In this document: in pieces, positions 7,884 through 16,938 of the stretch
Position numbering within the stretch: position 1 is the stretch's first letter
Layout of the letters: every line of letters starts with the position of its first letter
NCBI GenBank assembly: GCA_045649405.1
Contig: JAZRPW010000023.1
Span: 1 to 64,000, forward strand
Length of the DNA stretch: 64,000 nucleotides
Direction of reading: 5' to 3'
Source of the DNA: RUG11462 sp045649405
GTDB taxonomy: Bacteria > Bacillota > Clostridia > Oscillospirales > Acutalibacteraceae
Notes under the pieces: model-generated
What the model was told of the DNA's origin: nothing
The model's database searches: none
The model's input: only the letters and a program-made list of their open reading frames with translations
Position numbers and translations under genes: made by a program

Positions 7884-9923
7884 ATGTTTGACAAGAATTT
7901 TAAAATTCAATATCTCAAAGGTGTTGGCGAAAAGCGTGCAAAACAGTTGGCAAAGCTCGGCATTGTAACGGTTAAAGATTTGTTGGAATTTTACCCAAGA
8001 CATTATGAAGACTGGAGCAAATGTTACTCTGTGTCAGAAGCTCCTTTGGGCGAAAACTGTTGTGTAAAAGGTTATGTTTCAACAAAGGTTTCAACTGTGA
8101 ATATTAGAAAAGGTTTAACATTATATAAATTCACTGTGACCGATGGCATGGCAAATATGCAGGTAACTCTTTTTAATCAAAAATACGCCGCAGAAAAGAT
8201 TTTTTATGGTGGAGAGTTTTTGTTTTTTGGCAAGGTTACAGGCAATTTGTTCAGAAAAGAAATGTCATCTCCTTCGGTTGAGCCGGTAGAGTCGGACAAA
8301 ATCAGACCAATTTATCGCACAACAGAAGGGCTTAATTCAAAATATATTGAAAAATGTATGGCAAAGGCGCTTGAGTTGGTTGGCGATGATTTGAGCGACA
8401 GTTTGCCAGATGAAATTCGTGCAGATTTAGAACTGTGCCACAAAAGATACGCCTTGCAAAATGTGCATTTTCCTGAAAGTACCGAAGCGTGCGAAATTGC
8501 CAAAAAGCGCTTGGTGTTTGAAGAATTGCTGAATTTGCAATTAGGTCTTTTAATGTTAAAAGGGCATAATTCAAATGCGACTACTGCACCAATTGAAAAA
8601 GATTTTACAAATGAATTTATAAATGATTTTCCGTTTGAATTGACAAATGCGCAAAAACAAGCCATAAAATGTGCAGTTGAAGATATGCAAAGCACAAAAC
8701 CAATGTCACGCCTTTTGCAAGGGGATGTTGGCTCAGGTAAAACTGCCGTGGCGGCAACACTTTTGTACAATGCCGCAAAAAACGGCTTTCAAAGTGCGTT
8801 AATGGCACCAACCGAAATTTTGGCAAAACAACATTACTCATCAATTGCAAAGTTGATGAATGGTAAGGGTATCAGCGTAATGTTGCTAACTGGCTCAACC
8901 CCGACAGCCGAGCGTAAAAAGATTTTAGAACTTTTAGCTTCTGGCGAAATTGACATTTTAATTGGCACACACGCTTTAATTCAAAATGGTGTTGAGTTCA
9001 AAAAATTAGGGCTTGTTGTAACAGATGAGCAACACCGTTTTGGCGTTAAACAAAGAAGTGATTTTGGCGAAAAAGGTCAAAATCCGCACACATTTGTAAT
9101 GAGCGCAACCCCAATTCCAAGAACATTAGCACTCGTGGTTTATGGCGATTTGGACATTTCGGTGCTTGATGAAATGCCGGTTGGCAGAAAACCGGTTGAA
9201 ACTTACAGCGTTAAAACCGAACTTCGAAAAAGAGCTTACACTTATGTTAAAAAGCATTTAGATGAGGGCTTGCAAGGTTACATTGTTTGCCCAATGGTTG
9301 ATGAAAATGAAGATTTTGACTTGGTTTCGGCAACTGCATTTTATGAAAAATTGCAAAATGACTTTTTCAAAGATTATAAATTAGGTCTTTTGCACGGCAA
9401 AATGAAGGCTAATGAAAAGCAAGATGTAATGTCAAAATTTTTGTCTGGCGAGATTAATTTGCTTGTTGCAACAACAGTAATTGAAGTTGGTGTTGATGTG
9501 CCAAATGCCAATATAATGGTGGTTGAAAATGCCGAGCGTTTCGGACTTTCACAACTTCATCAGTTGCGTGGTAGAGTGGGCAGAGGTGGAAAACAGGCAA
9601 CCTGCATTTTAATTTCTGATGCAGAAAATGAAGAGGCAGTAAGACGCCTTACAATTATGAGCGAAACTACTGACGGCTTTAAAATTGCAGATGAAGATTT
9701 GAAAATGCGTGGTCCTGGCGACTTTTTTGGCTCAAAACAACACGGTTTGCCAACGCTTAAAATCGCAAGCATTTTTGATGACAGAAGTGTGCTCAAACTT
9801 ACTTCAAAAGTCGCTCGTGATATTTTAAAACAAGACCCAGACTTGTCAAGCGACAAGTATAAACCTCTAAAACAAAATGTAAAAGACTTGTTCGAATCAA
9901 GCTTCAAAGCAGGGTATAATTAA
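7884..9923 (+). CDS. recG: ATP-dependent DNA helicase RecG
   Basis: Branched-DNA translocase that regresses stalled replication forks and processes Holliday junctions. Order of domains: N-terminal helix-hairpin-helix-like stretch (YLKGVGEKRAKQLAKLGI, about 9-26), OB-fold wedge domain (about 55-145), helicase motif I GDVGSGKTAVA near 281-291, a DEQH motif II near 381-384, motif III SATPIPRT near 412, and motif VI QLRGRVGRGG near 560. The C-terminal TRG-type region follows. Length of 679 residues is normal. The ATG follows GAAAGGCAGGTG. Confidence 0.97.
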   Translation: MFDKNFKIQYLKGVGEKRAKQLAKLGIVTVKDLLEFYPRHYEDWSKCYSVSEAPLGENCCVKGYVSTKVSTVNIRKGLTLYKFTVTDGMANMQVTLFNQKYAAEKIFYGGEFLFFGKVTGNLFRKEMSSPSVEPVESDKIRPIYRTTEGLNSKYIEKCMAKALELVGDDLSDSLPDEIRADLELCHKRYALQNVHFPESTEACEIAKKRLVFEELLNLQLGLLMLKGHNSNATTAPIEKDFTNEFINDFPFELTNAQKQAIKCAVEDMQSTKPMSRLLQGDVGSGKTAVAATLLYNAAKNGFQSALMAPTEILAKQHYSSIAKLMNGKGISVMLLTGSTPTAERKKILELLASGEIDILIGTHALIQNGVEFKKLGLVVTDEQHRFGVKQRSDFGEKGQNPHTFVMSATPIPRTLALVVYGDLDISVLDEMPVGRKPVETYSVKTELRKRAYTYVKKHLDEGLQGYIVCPMVDENEDFDLVSATAFYEKLQNDFFKDYKLGLLHGKMKANEKQDVMSKFLSGEINLLVATTVIEVGVDVPNANIMVVENAERFGLSQLHQLRGRVGRGGKQATCILISDAENEEAVRRLTIMSETTDGFKIADEDLKMRGPGDFFGSKQHGLPTLKIASIFDDRSVLKLTSKVARDILKQDPDLSSDKYKPLKQNVKDLFESSFKAGYN

Positions 9924-9949
9924 AAGGAGTGCAAACGCACTCCTTTTTT
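9922..9949. terminator. Bidirectional terminator between recG and the XRE gene
   Basis: Stem AAAAGGAGTGC / GCACTCCTTTT with loop AAAC and six T's, between convergent gene ends. The hairpin at 11576-11607 has the identical stem in reverse orientation (loop GTTT). Confidence 0.85.
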
Positions 9950-10172
9950 ACTGCCATAATTTTGGGTAAGGTTTTTTGTAGGCGGTTTGACCAAGTAAAT
10001 AATCAATGCTTGTTTCGTAAAATCGAGAAAGTTGAATTAAAACCGCAGTTGGAATATCATTTTCTCCCGTTTCGTATTTAGAATAACCCGTTTGTGACAT
10101 TCCAAGAATGCTTGCAATTTGTGTTTGAGTTAAATCTTTGTCTTCGCGTAAATCTCTAATTCGTGGATACAT
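9948..10172 (-). CDS. XRE-family helix-turn-helix transcriptional regulator
   Basis: A 74-residue single-domain HTH regulator of the Cro/C1 type. The helix-turn-helix is QTQIASILGMSQTGYSKYE (about 18-36), followed by IPTAVLIQLSRFYETSIDYLLG, the usual tail of this fold. The start chosen is the ATG at 10172, preceded by AAAAGGGGTG at good distance; the frame opens three codons earlier. It is divergent from the secreted LRR protein gene, and three palindromes lie in that gene's promoter, so repression of its neighbour is the likely job (inference). There is no ligand or sensor domain. Confidence 0.88.
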   Translation of the reverse strand: MYPRIRDLREDKDLTQTQIASILGMSQTGYSKYETGENDIPTAVLIQLSRFYETSIDYLLGQTAYKKPYPKLWQ

Positions 10173-10258
10173 AAACAACACCCCTTTTAATTAAAATATA
10201 GATATTTGTATTAACAACGACCATACGCATACAGATAGTATCTGAACTATATTTTAAC

Positions 10259-10328
10259 TTAACCTGTTTTAGGGTATTGACTTTTAACCTAAAACAGGTT
10301 ATAATTAATTTAACCTGTTTCAGGCTAA
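10259..10328 (+). promoter_or_regulatory. Consensus promoter overlapped by three regulator-type operators
   Basis: TTGACT at 10277-10282, 17 bp spacer, TATAAT at 10300-10305. Three related palindromes of the form TTAACCT-N5-AGGTTAA are centred at 10268, 10293 and 10319. The middle one (TAACCT AAAAC AGGTTA) is perfect and fills the -35/-10 spacer; the flanking ones have one arm degenerate. Centre-to-centre spacing is 25 and 26 bp. The arrangement fits cooperative repression of the downstream LRR protein gene by the adjacent XRE protein. A separate palindrome, CAGATA G TATCTG, lies at 10232-10244. Confidence 0.8.
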
Positions 10329-10362
10329 ATTAATTATATGCTTTTAAAGGAGATAAAAAGAA

Positions 10363-11574
10363 ATGAAAACAAAACGAATTTTATCAATGTTTTTAATGCT
10401 TGTTATGATTATGGCGATTATTCCTGTTGCAGGAATTACTGCAAGTGCCGAAGTGTGGATTGATGATTTTGCGTATTGGGTTGACAATAATGGAGATGCA
10501 CATATTGCAGATTTTAATAGTTCTTATGTTGGGGCATTAAAGATACCAAGTTCAATAACTTATCGTGGTAGAACTTATACTGTAAAATATATTGATGAAG
10601 AAGCATTTCTTTATAAAAAGTATCTTGAATCTGTTGAAATTCCAAGTTCTGTTATTTTAATTGATGAACAAGCATTTTATGGGTGCAATAATCTTGAAGA
10701 GATTATTTTTAATGAAGGTCTTGAAGAAATAGGGATAGAAGCATTTTATGATTGTTCAGAGTTGAAAACAGTTACTTTTCCAACCACTCTTAAAGAAATA
10801 AAACAAGGAGCATTTTATTATTGCGACTCTTTGTCTACTGTAACCTTTAACCATCAACTCGAAGAATTAGGTCCACAGGCATTTTCTTATTGTGGTAATT
10901 TATCAAAAATTATTATGAAGAAAGTACCACAAACTTGGTGGACTTCCTCATTTAATTATGGACAAAATAAAACTTTTTACATTCCATGTAGTTCTTATAG
11001 CAGTAATTTTTGGAAAGATGTTGAAGAGCAAGAATGGAATGCAACTATAATAACAACTCACGAAAGTACTTCGTTTGTAAATATACCTGCTACTTGTGGA
11101 CAGAAAGGTTATAATAACAGAGAAGTTTGTACATTTTGTAACGCAACTGTAAAAGAAGGTACAGTTGTAGCAGAATTGGCACATACAGAAACACTTGTTA
11201 ATGCAAAAGCATCAACATACTTTGCAACTGGTTATACTGGCGACAAGGTTTGTGCTGTATGTGATAAAATTATTGCAAATGGCAAAACAATAGCAAAATT
11301 GACTTTGGAAGTTCCTAATTTCAAGCTTACATCTGGCAAAAAACAATTCAAAGTTAAATACACTAAAGTAGCAGGAGCTACTGGTTTCCAAGTTAGATAC
11401 AAACTCAAAGGCAAATGGGTAACAAAAACATTTAATACCAAGAAAAATGCCACAAAAGCAATCAAAAAACTCAAAACTGGTACTTACCAAGTGCAAATTA
11501 GAGCTTTTGTCAAACAAGGCAAACAAAAAGCATATTCAACTTGGTCAAAAACTCAAAAGGTTAAAGTAAAATAA
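10363..11574 (+). CDS. Secreted BspA-type leucine-rich-repeat protein with FN3-like C-terminus
   Basis: A 403-residue protein with a signal peptide (cleavage near ASAEV, about residue 30). About five BspA/LRR_5-type repeats (consensus IxxxAFYxCxxLxxVxxPxxLxxI) cover about 60-200, followed by two small Cys-pair modules (CTFC near 258, CAVC near 297, each in a TC/GY..EVC..C context) and a C-terminal fibronectin-III-like domain (about 310-403) ending YSTWSKTQKVKVK. LRR proteins of this type are surface-exposed and often bind host or other bacterial cells. There is no LPxTG or S-layer motif. Expression is probably controlled by the divergent XRE protein. The start follows AAAGGAG. Confidence 0.85.
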   Translation: MKTKRILSMFLMLVMIMAIIPVAGITASAEVWIDDFAYWVDNNGDAHIADFNSSYVGALKIPSSITYRGRTYTVKYIDEEAFLYKKYLESVEIPSSVILIDEQAFYGCNNLEEIIFNEGLEEIGIEAFYDCSELKTVTFPTTLKEIKQGAFYYCDSLSTVTFNHQLEELGPQAFSYCGNLSKIIMKKVPQTWWTSSFNYGQNKTFYIPCSSYSSNFWKDVEEQEWNATIITTHESTSFVNIPATCGQKGYNNREVCTFCNATVKEGTVVAELAHTETLVNAKASTYFATGYTGDKVCAVCDKIIANGKTIAKLTLEVPNFKLTSGKKQFKVKYTKVAGATGFQVRYKLKGKWVTKTFNTKKNATKAIKKLKTGTYQVQIRAFVKQGKQKAYSTWSKTQKVKVK

Positions 11575-11575
11575 T

Positions 11576-11607
11576 AAAAAAAGGAGTGCGTTTGCACTCC
11601 TTTTTTT
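11576..11607 (+). terminator. Terminator after the LRR protein gene
   Basis: Stem AAAAAAAGGAGTGC / GCACTCCTTTTTTT, loop GTTT. Its core is the exact reverse complement of the terminator at 9922-9949. Confidence 0.88.
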
Positions 11608-11619
11608 AATCACTTTTTA

Positions 11620-11648
11620 TTGACTAAACAAAACAATTATGATAAAAT
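11620..11648 (+). promoter_or_regulatory. Promoter TTGACT-17-TAAAAT, extended -10
   Basis: -35 TTGACT at 11620-11625 and -10 TAAAAT at 11643-11648 with TG one base upstream, 40 bp before the phosphohexomutase start. Confidence 0.7.
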
Positions 11649-11687
11649 GATTATAATTGAAATTATTTAAAAGAAAAGGGTAAAATT

Positions 11688-13178
11688 ATGGACTTTAAAC
11701 AGTTTAAAAGTGGCACAGACATTCGCGGTATTGCCGCAGAAGGTGTAGAAAACGAACATATTAATTTGACTGATGATGTAATTAAATCAATGACTCACGG
11801 TTTTCTTTGTTGGTTTGAAGAAAAATATAATAAATCTGCAAAGGAATTGACAGTTTCAGTTGGTCATGATTCAAGAATTTCTGCAAACAGAATTAAAAAC
11901 GCAGTTATCAGCGTTTTGTCCTCTAGTGGTGTTAATGTGCTTGACTGCGGTCTTGCTTCAACCCCTTCAATGTTTATGACAACCGTTTGCAAGGGTTGTG
12001 ACGCGGCAATTCAAATTACTGCTTCACACCACCCATTCAACAGAAACGGTCTTAAATTCTTTACTCGTGAAGGCGGCGTTTCTGGTAGCGACATTGGTGC
12101 AATGCTTGAAAATGCACAGAACGGCAAAACTGCAAACGAATCCCAAGGCAAAGTTACACAAATTGATTTTATGAGTGAATATTCAAAAATCCTTAGAGAT
12201 ACTATTATTCGTGAAACTGGCAGTGAAAAACCTTTGGAAGGCTTAAAAATCATTGTTGATGCCGGTAACGGCGCAGGTGGATTTTATGCTTACAAAGTGT
12301 TAGAGCCACTTGGTGCAGACATACAGGGAAGCCAATTTTTAGAGCCAGACGGAATGTTCCCTAACCACATTCCAAACCCAGAAAACGAAGTTGCAATGAA
12401 AGCAATTTCTGATGCAACTGTTTGCGTTGGCGCAGATTTGGGTGTAATTTTTGATACTGATGTTGACAGAGCTTCTTGCGTAAGTTCTGACGGTAAAGAA
12501 ATCAACCGCAACCGTATTGTAGCGCTCGCTGCTGCAATTGCACTTGAAAATAATGCCGGTGGCACAGTTGTTACAGACTCTGTAACATCAAGCGGACTTA
12601 AAGTGTTTATTGAAGAAAATTTGGGCGGTAAACATTTAAGATTTAAACGTGGTTATAAAAATGTAATTGATGAAGCAGTTAGACTTGAAAAAGAAGGTAT
12701 TTGCGCTCCTTTGGCAATTGAAACTTCAGGCCACGCAGCATTTAAAGAAAATTATTTCCTTGATGATGGTGCTTATCTCATCACAAAAATCATCATCAAA
12801 ATGGCTAATCTTAAAAAGCACGGCAAAACAATTGGCGATTTGATTTCATCACTTGCAGAGCCAAAAGATTTAGTTGAACTTCGTTTTAAAATCAATGTTG
12901 ATGACTTTAGAGCTTACGGCGAAAAGGTTATTGCAGATTTGTTTAAATATGGAGAAGATAAGGGTCTTGAAATCGCTCCTGACAACCATGAAGGTATTAG
13001 AGTTTCTGTTAACAACGGTTGGTTCTTGCTTCGTCTTTCAGTGCATGACCCAATTATGCCACTTAACATTGAGTCAGATGACGAAAATGGTTGTAGACAA
13101 ATCGCCAAAGTGGTTTATGACTTCTTGAAAAATTATGATGAACTTGATTTATCAGCAATTGAAAACTATTTAAAATAG
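11688..13178 (+). CDS. Phosphoglucomutase/phosphomannomutase
   Basis: Alpha-D-phosphohexomutase that interconverts hexose-1- and hexose-6-phosphates through a phosphoserine, feeding glycan precursor synthesis. Seen: active-site TASHHP with Ser113, metal loop DTDVDR at 256-261, and a sugar-contact segment ETSGHAAFKENYF near 350. The N-terminal FKSGTDIRG is also typical. Length 496 residues. Whether glucose, mannose or both are used cannot be read from the sequence. It is followed after 9 bp by an FAD oxidoreductase, so they are probably co-transcribed. Confidence 0.9.
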   Translation: MDFKQFKSGTDIRGIAAEGVENEHINLTDDVIKSMTHGFLCWFEEKYNKSAKELTVSVGHDSRISANRIKNAVISVLSSSGVNVLDCGLASTPSMFMTTVCKGCDAAIQITASHHPFNRNGLKFFTREGGVSGSDIGAMLENAQNGKTANESQGKVTQIDFMSEYSKILRDTIIRETGSEKPLEGLKIIVDAGNGAGGFYAYKVLEPLGADIQGSQFLEPDGMFPNHIPNPENEVAMKAISDATVCVGADLGVIFDTDVDRASCVSSDGKEINRNRIVALAAAIALENNAGGTVVTDSVTSSGLKVFIEENLGGKHLRFKRGYKNVIDEAVRLEKEGICAPLAIETSGHAAFKENYFLDDGAYLITKIIIKMANLKKHGKTIGDLISSLAEPKDLVELRFKINVDDFRAYGEKVIADLFKYGEDKGLEIAPDNHEGIRVSVNNGWFLLRLSVHDPIMPLNIESDDENGCRQIAKVVYDFLKNYDELDLSAIENYLK

Positions 13179-13187
13179 GAGTAAATT

Positions 13188-14393
13188 ATGAAGTTTATTA
13201 ATGAACAACCAAGACAAACCGCAGTTTACGGTGAATATGATGTTGTAGTTGTCGGTGGCGGTGTTGCTGGTGTTTCTGCGGCACTTGCTGCAAAAAGAAC
13301 TGGCGCTAAAAAGGTGCTTTTAATTGAAAAACAATTTGCTTTGGGTGGTCTTGCAACACTTGGCATTATTACTATTTATTTGCCACTTTGCGATGGCGAA
13401 GGCAAACAGGTTTCTTTTGGTATTTCAGAAGAACTTCTTCATCTTTCAATGAAGCATGGATATGAAGATAAATATCCAAAAGGTTGGCTTGAAAACGGTA
13501 CACTCGAAGAGAAAAAAGAGCGCAGATTTGAAATTCAATACAACGCAAACTTGTTTGCTATTTTAATGGAACAATTGCTTTTAGAAGAAGGCGTTGAAAT
13601 TCTTTATGGCACATCTGTTTGTGATGCAATTGTTGAAGAAGATAGAATTTCTGCTGTTATTATTGAAAACAAATCTGGCAGACAAGCAGTTGTTTCAAGA
13701 ACTGTTATTGATTGTTCGGGTGACGCTGATATTTGTAAATTAACAGAGGTTGAGACCGATACTTACACAAAAGGCAATATTTTAGCAGGCTGGTATTATT
13801 TCCATAAAGATAACGGATATAAATTGAAAATGCTTGGTTTTTCAGAATTGCCAGAAGACCTTAAATCTCCTGAACAAAAAGAACTTGAAAAAACGCTTAC
13901 AAGATTTACAGGTCTTGATGCAAAAGAAATGTCAGAGGTTACTTGTAAATCTCATAAATATACTCTTGATGATTTCTTAAAACGCGGAGAGATTTGCGAG
14001 AGTTATAATATGGGTAAAATTGCAACAATTCCACAGGTTAGAATGACAAGAAAACTCGTGGCTAACTATGTGCTTGATGAAAAAGAAGTGCATAAAGAGT
14101 TTAAAGATTCGGTTGGTATGTTCTCTGACTGGAGAAGAAGAGGCCCTGTGTTTGAATTGCCTTATTCTTGCCTTTATGCAAAGAACATTAAAAACCTTAT
14201 TACTGCAGGCAGATGTATTTCTGTTACTGAAGATATGTGGGACATTACACGTGTAATTCCGGTTTGTGCAGTTTCAGGTCAGGCGGCAGGCACAGCGGCT
14301 GCTATGACCGATGATTTTAAAGCGTTAGATGTTGAAAAATTGCAAAAACAACTTGTTAAAGACGGTGTTGTTTTGCACGAAAAAGAACTTTAA
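13188..14393 (+). CDS. FAD-dependent oxidoreductase (FAD_oxidored type)
   Basis: A 401-residue flavoprotein with an N-terminal dinucleotide-binding fold (YDVVVVGGGVAGVSAALAA, about 18-36) and a second FAD-contact segment near the C-terminus (LITAGRCIS, then VIPVCAVSGQAAGTAAA, about 335-370). The GGLATLGI stretch near 57 is typical of the PF12831 group, whose substrates are mostly unknown. No signal peptide, so cytoplasmic. It is co-oriented with the mutase and metA with short gaps. The substrate cannot be assigned. Confidence 0.8.
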   Translation: MKFINEQPRQTAVYGEYDVVVVGGGVAGVSAALAAKRTGAKKVLLIEKQFALGGLATLGIITIYLPLCDGEGKQVSFGISEELLHLSMKHGYEDKYPKGWLENGTLEEKKERRFEIQYNANLFAILMEQLLLEEGVEILYGTSVCDAIVEEDRISAVIIENKSGRQAVVSRTVIDCSGDADICKLTEVETDTYTKGNILAGWYYFHKDNGYKLKMLGFSELPEDLKSPEQKELEKTLTRFTGLDAKEMSEVTCKSHKYTLDDFLKRGEICESYNMGKIATIPQVRMTRKLVANYVLDEKEVHKEFKDSVGMFSDWRRRGPVFELPYSCLYAKNIKNLITAGRCISVTEDMWDITRVIPVCAVSGQAAGTAAAMTDDFKALDVEKLQKQLVKDGVVLHEKEL

Positions 14394-14420
14394 TTTTTAA
14401 TTTATAAAGAGGGTTAATTT

Positions 14421-15350
14421 ATGCCTATTAAAATTTCCGATGCGTTGCCGGCAGCGAAAATTCTTGAGAATGAAAATATTTTTGTAATGACAGAAAAAAG
14501 AGCGAATACTCAAGATATTCGTCCTTTGAAAATTCTTATTTTGAATTTAATGCCAACAAAAATTGAAACAGAAACTCAACTTTTGCGTTTGCTCGGTAAC
14601 ACACCGCTACAAATTGAAATTGATTTGTTGCAAACAGCAACTTATCAGGCTAAAAATGTTTCAAAACAACACTTGTTAGACTTTTACAAAACCTTTGATG
14701 AAGTAAAAGACAAGCGTTATGACGGCTTGATTGTAACAGGTGCTCCGGTTGAGCATTTGAAGTTTGAAGAGGTTGATTATTGGCAAGAACTTTGTGATAT
14801 TTTGAAGTGGGCAAACAAAAAAGTTTACTCAACAATGTACATTTGTTGGGGCGCTCAAGCCGGACTTTATTATCATTATGGCATTGATAAAAAGTATATG
14901 GACAAAAAACTTTTCGGCATTTATTCACACAAAGTTTTAATTCCAACTCATCCACTTCTTCGTGGCTTTGATGACACATTTTTAGCACCACATTCAAGAT
15001 ATACTTATAACGATGTTGAAGATATCAAAGCAGTAGAAGATTTAGATTTGCTCACATTTTCTGAACAAGCAGGCGTGCATATTTGCGCAGACCGTGCTTG
15101 TAGAAAATTCTTCATTTCTGGTCACTCTGAATATGACCGTTGCACACTTGCAGGGGAATATGCGCGTGACTTGGAAAAAGGTCTTGAAATTGATGTGCCA
15201 AACAACTATTTCCCAGAAGATAATGCAAACAAATTGCCGCTTATGAACTGGAGAAGTGCTGCTTCACTCGTTTTCTCAAACTGGGTGAACCACATTGTTT
15301 ATCAACATACACCTTTTGACCTTGAAGACCTTGACAAAGAGGAAGAATAA
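14421..15350 (+). CDS. metAA: Homoserine O-acetyltransferase (MetA type)
   Basis: First committed enzyme of methionine synthesis from homoserine. The catalytic residues fall at the family's standard numbers: Cys142 in MYICWGAQAG, and His235 and Glu237 in FISGHSEYD. Residue 111 is Glu (GAPVEHL). In studied MetA proteins Glu at this position favours acetyl-CoA and Gly favours succinyl-CoA, so this one is predicted to be an acetyltransferase despite the succinyltransferase family name. Length 309 residues is normal. Its stop overlaps the next start (TAATG). No SAM or T-box leader is apparent in the short gap upstream. Confidence 0.93.
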   Translation: MPIKISDALPAAKILENENIFVMTEKRANTQDIRPLKILILNLMPTKIETETQLLRLLGNTPLQIEIDLLQTATYQAKNVSKQHLLDFYKTFDEVKDKRYDGLIVTGAPVEHLKFEEVDYWQELCDILKWANKKVYSTMYICWGAQAGLYYHYGIDKKYMDKKLFGIYSHKVLIPTHPLLRGFDDTFLAPHSRYTYNDVEDIKAVEDLDLLTFSEQAGVHICADRACRKFFISGHSEYDRCTLAGEYARDLEKGLEIDVPNNYFPEDNANKLPLMNWRSAASLVFSNWVNHIVYQHTPFDLEDLDKEEE

Positions 15351-15982
15351 TGAAATATTCTTATGTTTTGTGGGACTGGAACGGCACACTTTTAGATGAT
15401 GTTGATGTTTCGGTTGAGTGTGTTAACGTTTTGCTTGAAAAACTAAATCTTGAAAAAACTAATCGTGATGAGTATTTTGTGCATATGGATATGCCTATAA
15501 AGAAATACTATGAAAACTTGTTTAAATCGAGAAATAGTGAACTTGATTATGAAACCTGCACCGAGAATTTTCACAAAAATTACCCGGCACTTTCGCACAA
15601 GGTTGGTTTGCAAAAAAACGCGGTGCAAATGTTAGAGTTTTTTGAAAGTTTAGGTGTTAAACAGTCAATTGTTTCTGCCTTTGAAAAAGGAATGCTCAAC
15701 AAACAGGTAAACGACCTTGGTGTGCGCCGATTTTTTGAAGTTGTCAGCGGAAATGATGATGTTTATGTTGGCTCAAAATCAAGCCGAGCAATCGATTTGG
15801 TAAAGGATGTTGACAAGAAAAAAGTGCTTTACATTGGGGACACAAAAGATGATGTTAAAACCGCTAAAGATGTTGGTTGTGACTGCATTTTGTTCTCAGG
15901 TGGGCATTATTCGAGAGAAGCATTAGAACAGTTTGATTTGCCTGTAATTGATGACTTAATTGAACTAAAAGAATATGTTTAA
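15350..15982 (+). CDS. HAD-superfamily phosphatase
   Basis: A 210-residue haloacid-dehalogenase-like hydrolase of the phosphoglycolate-phosphatase-like group. The nucleophile motif is WDWNGTLLDD with Asp9; the usual second Asp (DxD) is Asn here, a variant also seen in relatives. Motif II Ser is in SIVSAFEKG near 105 and motif III/IV is YIGDTKDDVKTA near 165. It overlaps metA by one base and is probably translationally coupled. Substrate unknown. Confidence 0.85.
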   Translation: MKYSYVLWDWNGTLLDDVDVSVECVNVLLEKLNLEKTNRDEYFVHMDMPIKKYYENLFKSRNSELDYETCTENFHKNYPALSHKVGLQKNAVQMLEFFESLGVKQSIVSAFEKGMLNKQVNDLGVRRFFEVVSGNDDVYVGSKSSRAIDLVKDVDKKKVLYIGDTKDDVKTAKDVGCDCILFSGGHYSREALEQFDLPVIDDLIELKEYV

Positions 15983-16009
15983 AAGCCAGTTTTTAAAACT
16001 GGCTTTTTT
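15981..16009 (+). terminator. Terminator ending the metA operon
   Basis: AAAAGCCAGTTTT / AAAACTGGCTTTTTT hairpin overlapping the HAD stop codon. Confidence 0.88.
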
Positions 16010-16123
16010 CTTTTGCAATACAACATATTGAAAAGAAAATTTTCTTGCACAATAGATATTGCATAAATTCCAGAATTTTTTTAAAAAAATTGCTATTTAG
16101 GTATTTAAATTTTTTTCGCTTTG

Positions 16124-16132
16124 TGATATAAT
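16124..16132 (+). promoter_or_regulatory. Extended -10 promoter (TGATATAAT) for rlmB operon
   Basis: TGATATAAT at 16124-16132 with no good -35 at 17 bp. The upstream region is very A/T-rich. The rlmB start lies 42 bp downstream. The same TTGTGATATAAT-like core is used before the hydrogenase operon. Confidence 0.6.
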
Positions 16133-16174
16133 TAAACTAGCTATAAATAGGTTTACAAGAAAGGGTTAAAAATT

Positions 16175-16924
16175 ATGCCTTTTGAAGATAAAATTCCAAG
16201 CGATGTTATTGCCGGCAGAAACGCAGTTAAAGAAGTTTTGCGCTCTGGCAGAGAAATTGAGTTTTTAATGGTTGCCGCTGGTAGTGGTGGCAGTGTTACT
16301 CCAATTATTGCTGAATGTAAAAAACGCAAAATCCCAGTTAAAGAAATGCCAAGACAAAAGTTAGATTTAAAATTGCCTGGCGTTAATCATCAGGGTGTTG
16401 CGTTGGTGGTTTCTTCTGGTCATTATGTTGAGTTAGAAGAAATTATTGAAGCGGCAAAAAATGATGAAAAAAAAGCATTCATTTTGGTGCTTGATGAAAT
16501 TGAAGACCCACATAATTTTGGCGCAATTATTCGTACTGCAGAGTGTTGCGGTGTTCACGGCATTGTAATTCCAAAACGCCACAGCGTTGGCATTAACAAC
16601 ACCGTTTATAAAACTGCTTGTGGCGCTGCTGAATATGTTAAGGTTGCCCGTGTTGCAAATTTGCCAGCGGCAATTGACACATTAAAGCAAAACGGCATTT
16701 GGGTTTACGGCGCTGATATGAATGGCGAAGATATTTTTCAAACAGATTTTAATTCTGACACTGCCATTGTTATTGGTAACGAAGGCAAGGGCATTGGCAG
16801 GCTTGTTAAAGAAAAGTGCGATTTTCTTGTAAAAATTCCTATGTTTGGTAAGATTAATTCTTTGAACGCTTCGGTGGCGGCCGGCGTTTCAATGTATAGT
16901 GTTGTTAAAAATCGCAACAAGTAA
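16175..16924 (+). CDS. rlmB: 23S rRNA (guanosine-2'-O-)-methyltransferase RlmB-like (SpoU family)
   Basis: A 249-residue SPOUT methyltransferase that 2'-O-methylates RNA using SAM. N-terminal substrate-binding domain has VIAGRNAVKEVLRSGREIEF. The SpoU knot motifs are present: LDEIEDPHNFGAIIRTAE near 109-126, IVIGNEGKGIG near 197-207, and IPMFGKINSLNASVAAGVS near 222-240. The first gene of a probable three-gene operon, 14 bp before the next start. Exact target nucleotide (G2251 in E. coli RlmB) is inferred from family. Confidence 0.9.
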   Translation: MPFEDKIPSDVIAGRNAVKEVLRSGREIEFLMVAAGSGGSVTPIIAECKKRKIPVKEMPRQKLDLKLPGVNHQGVALVVSSGHYVELEEIIEAAKNDEKKAFILVLDEIEDPHNFGAIIRTAECCGVHGIVIPKRHSVGINNTVYKTACGAAEYVKVARVANLPAAIDTLKQNGIWVYGADMNGEDIFQTDFNSDTAIVIGNEGKGIGRLVKEKCDFLVKIPMFGKINSLNASVAAGVSMYSVVKNRNK

Positions 16925-16938
16925 AAAAGGAGTGTGTA

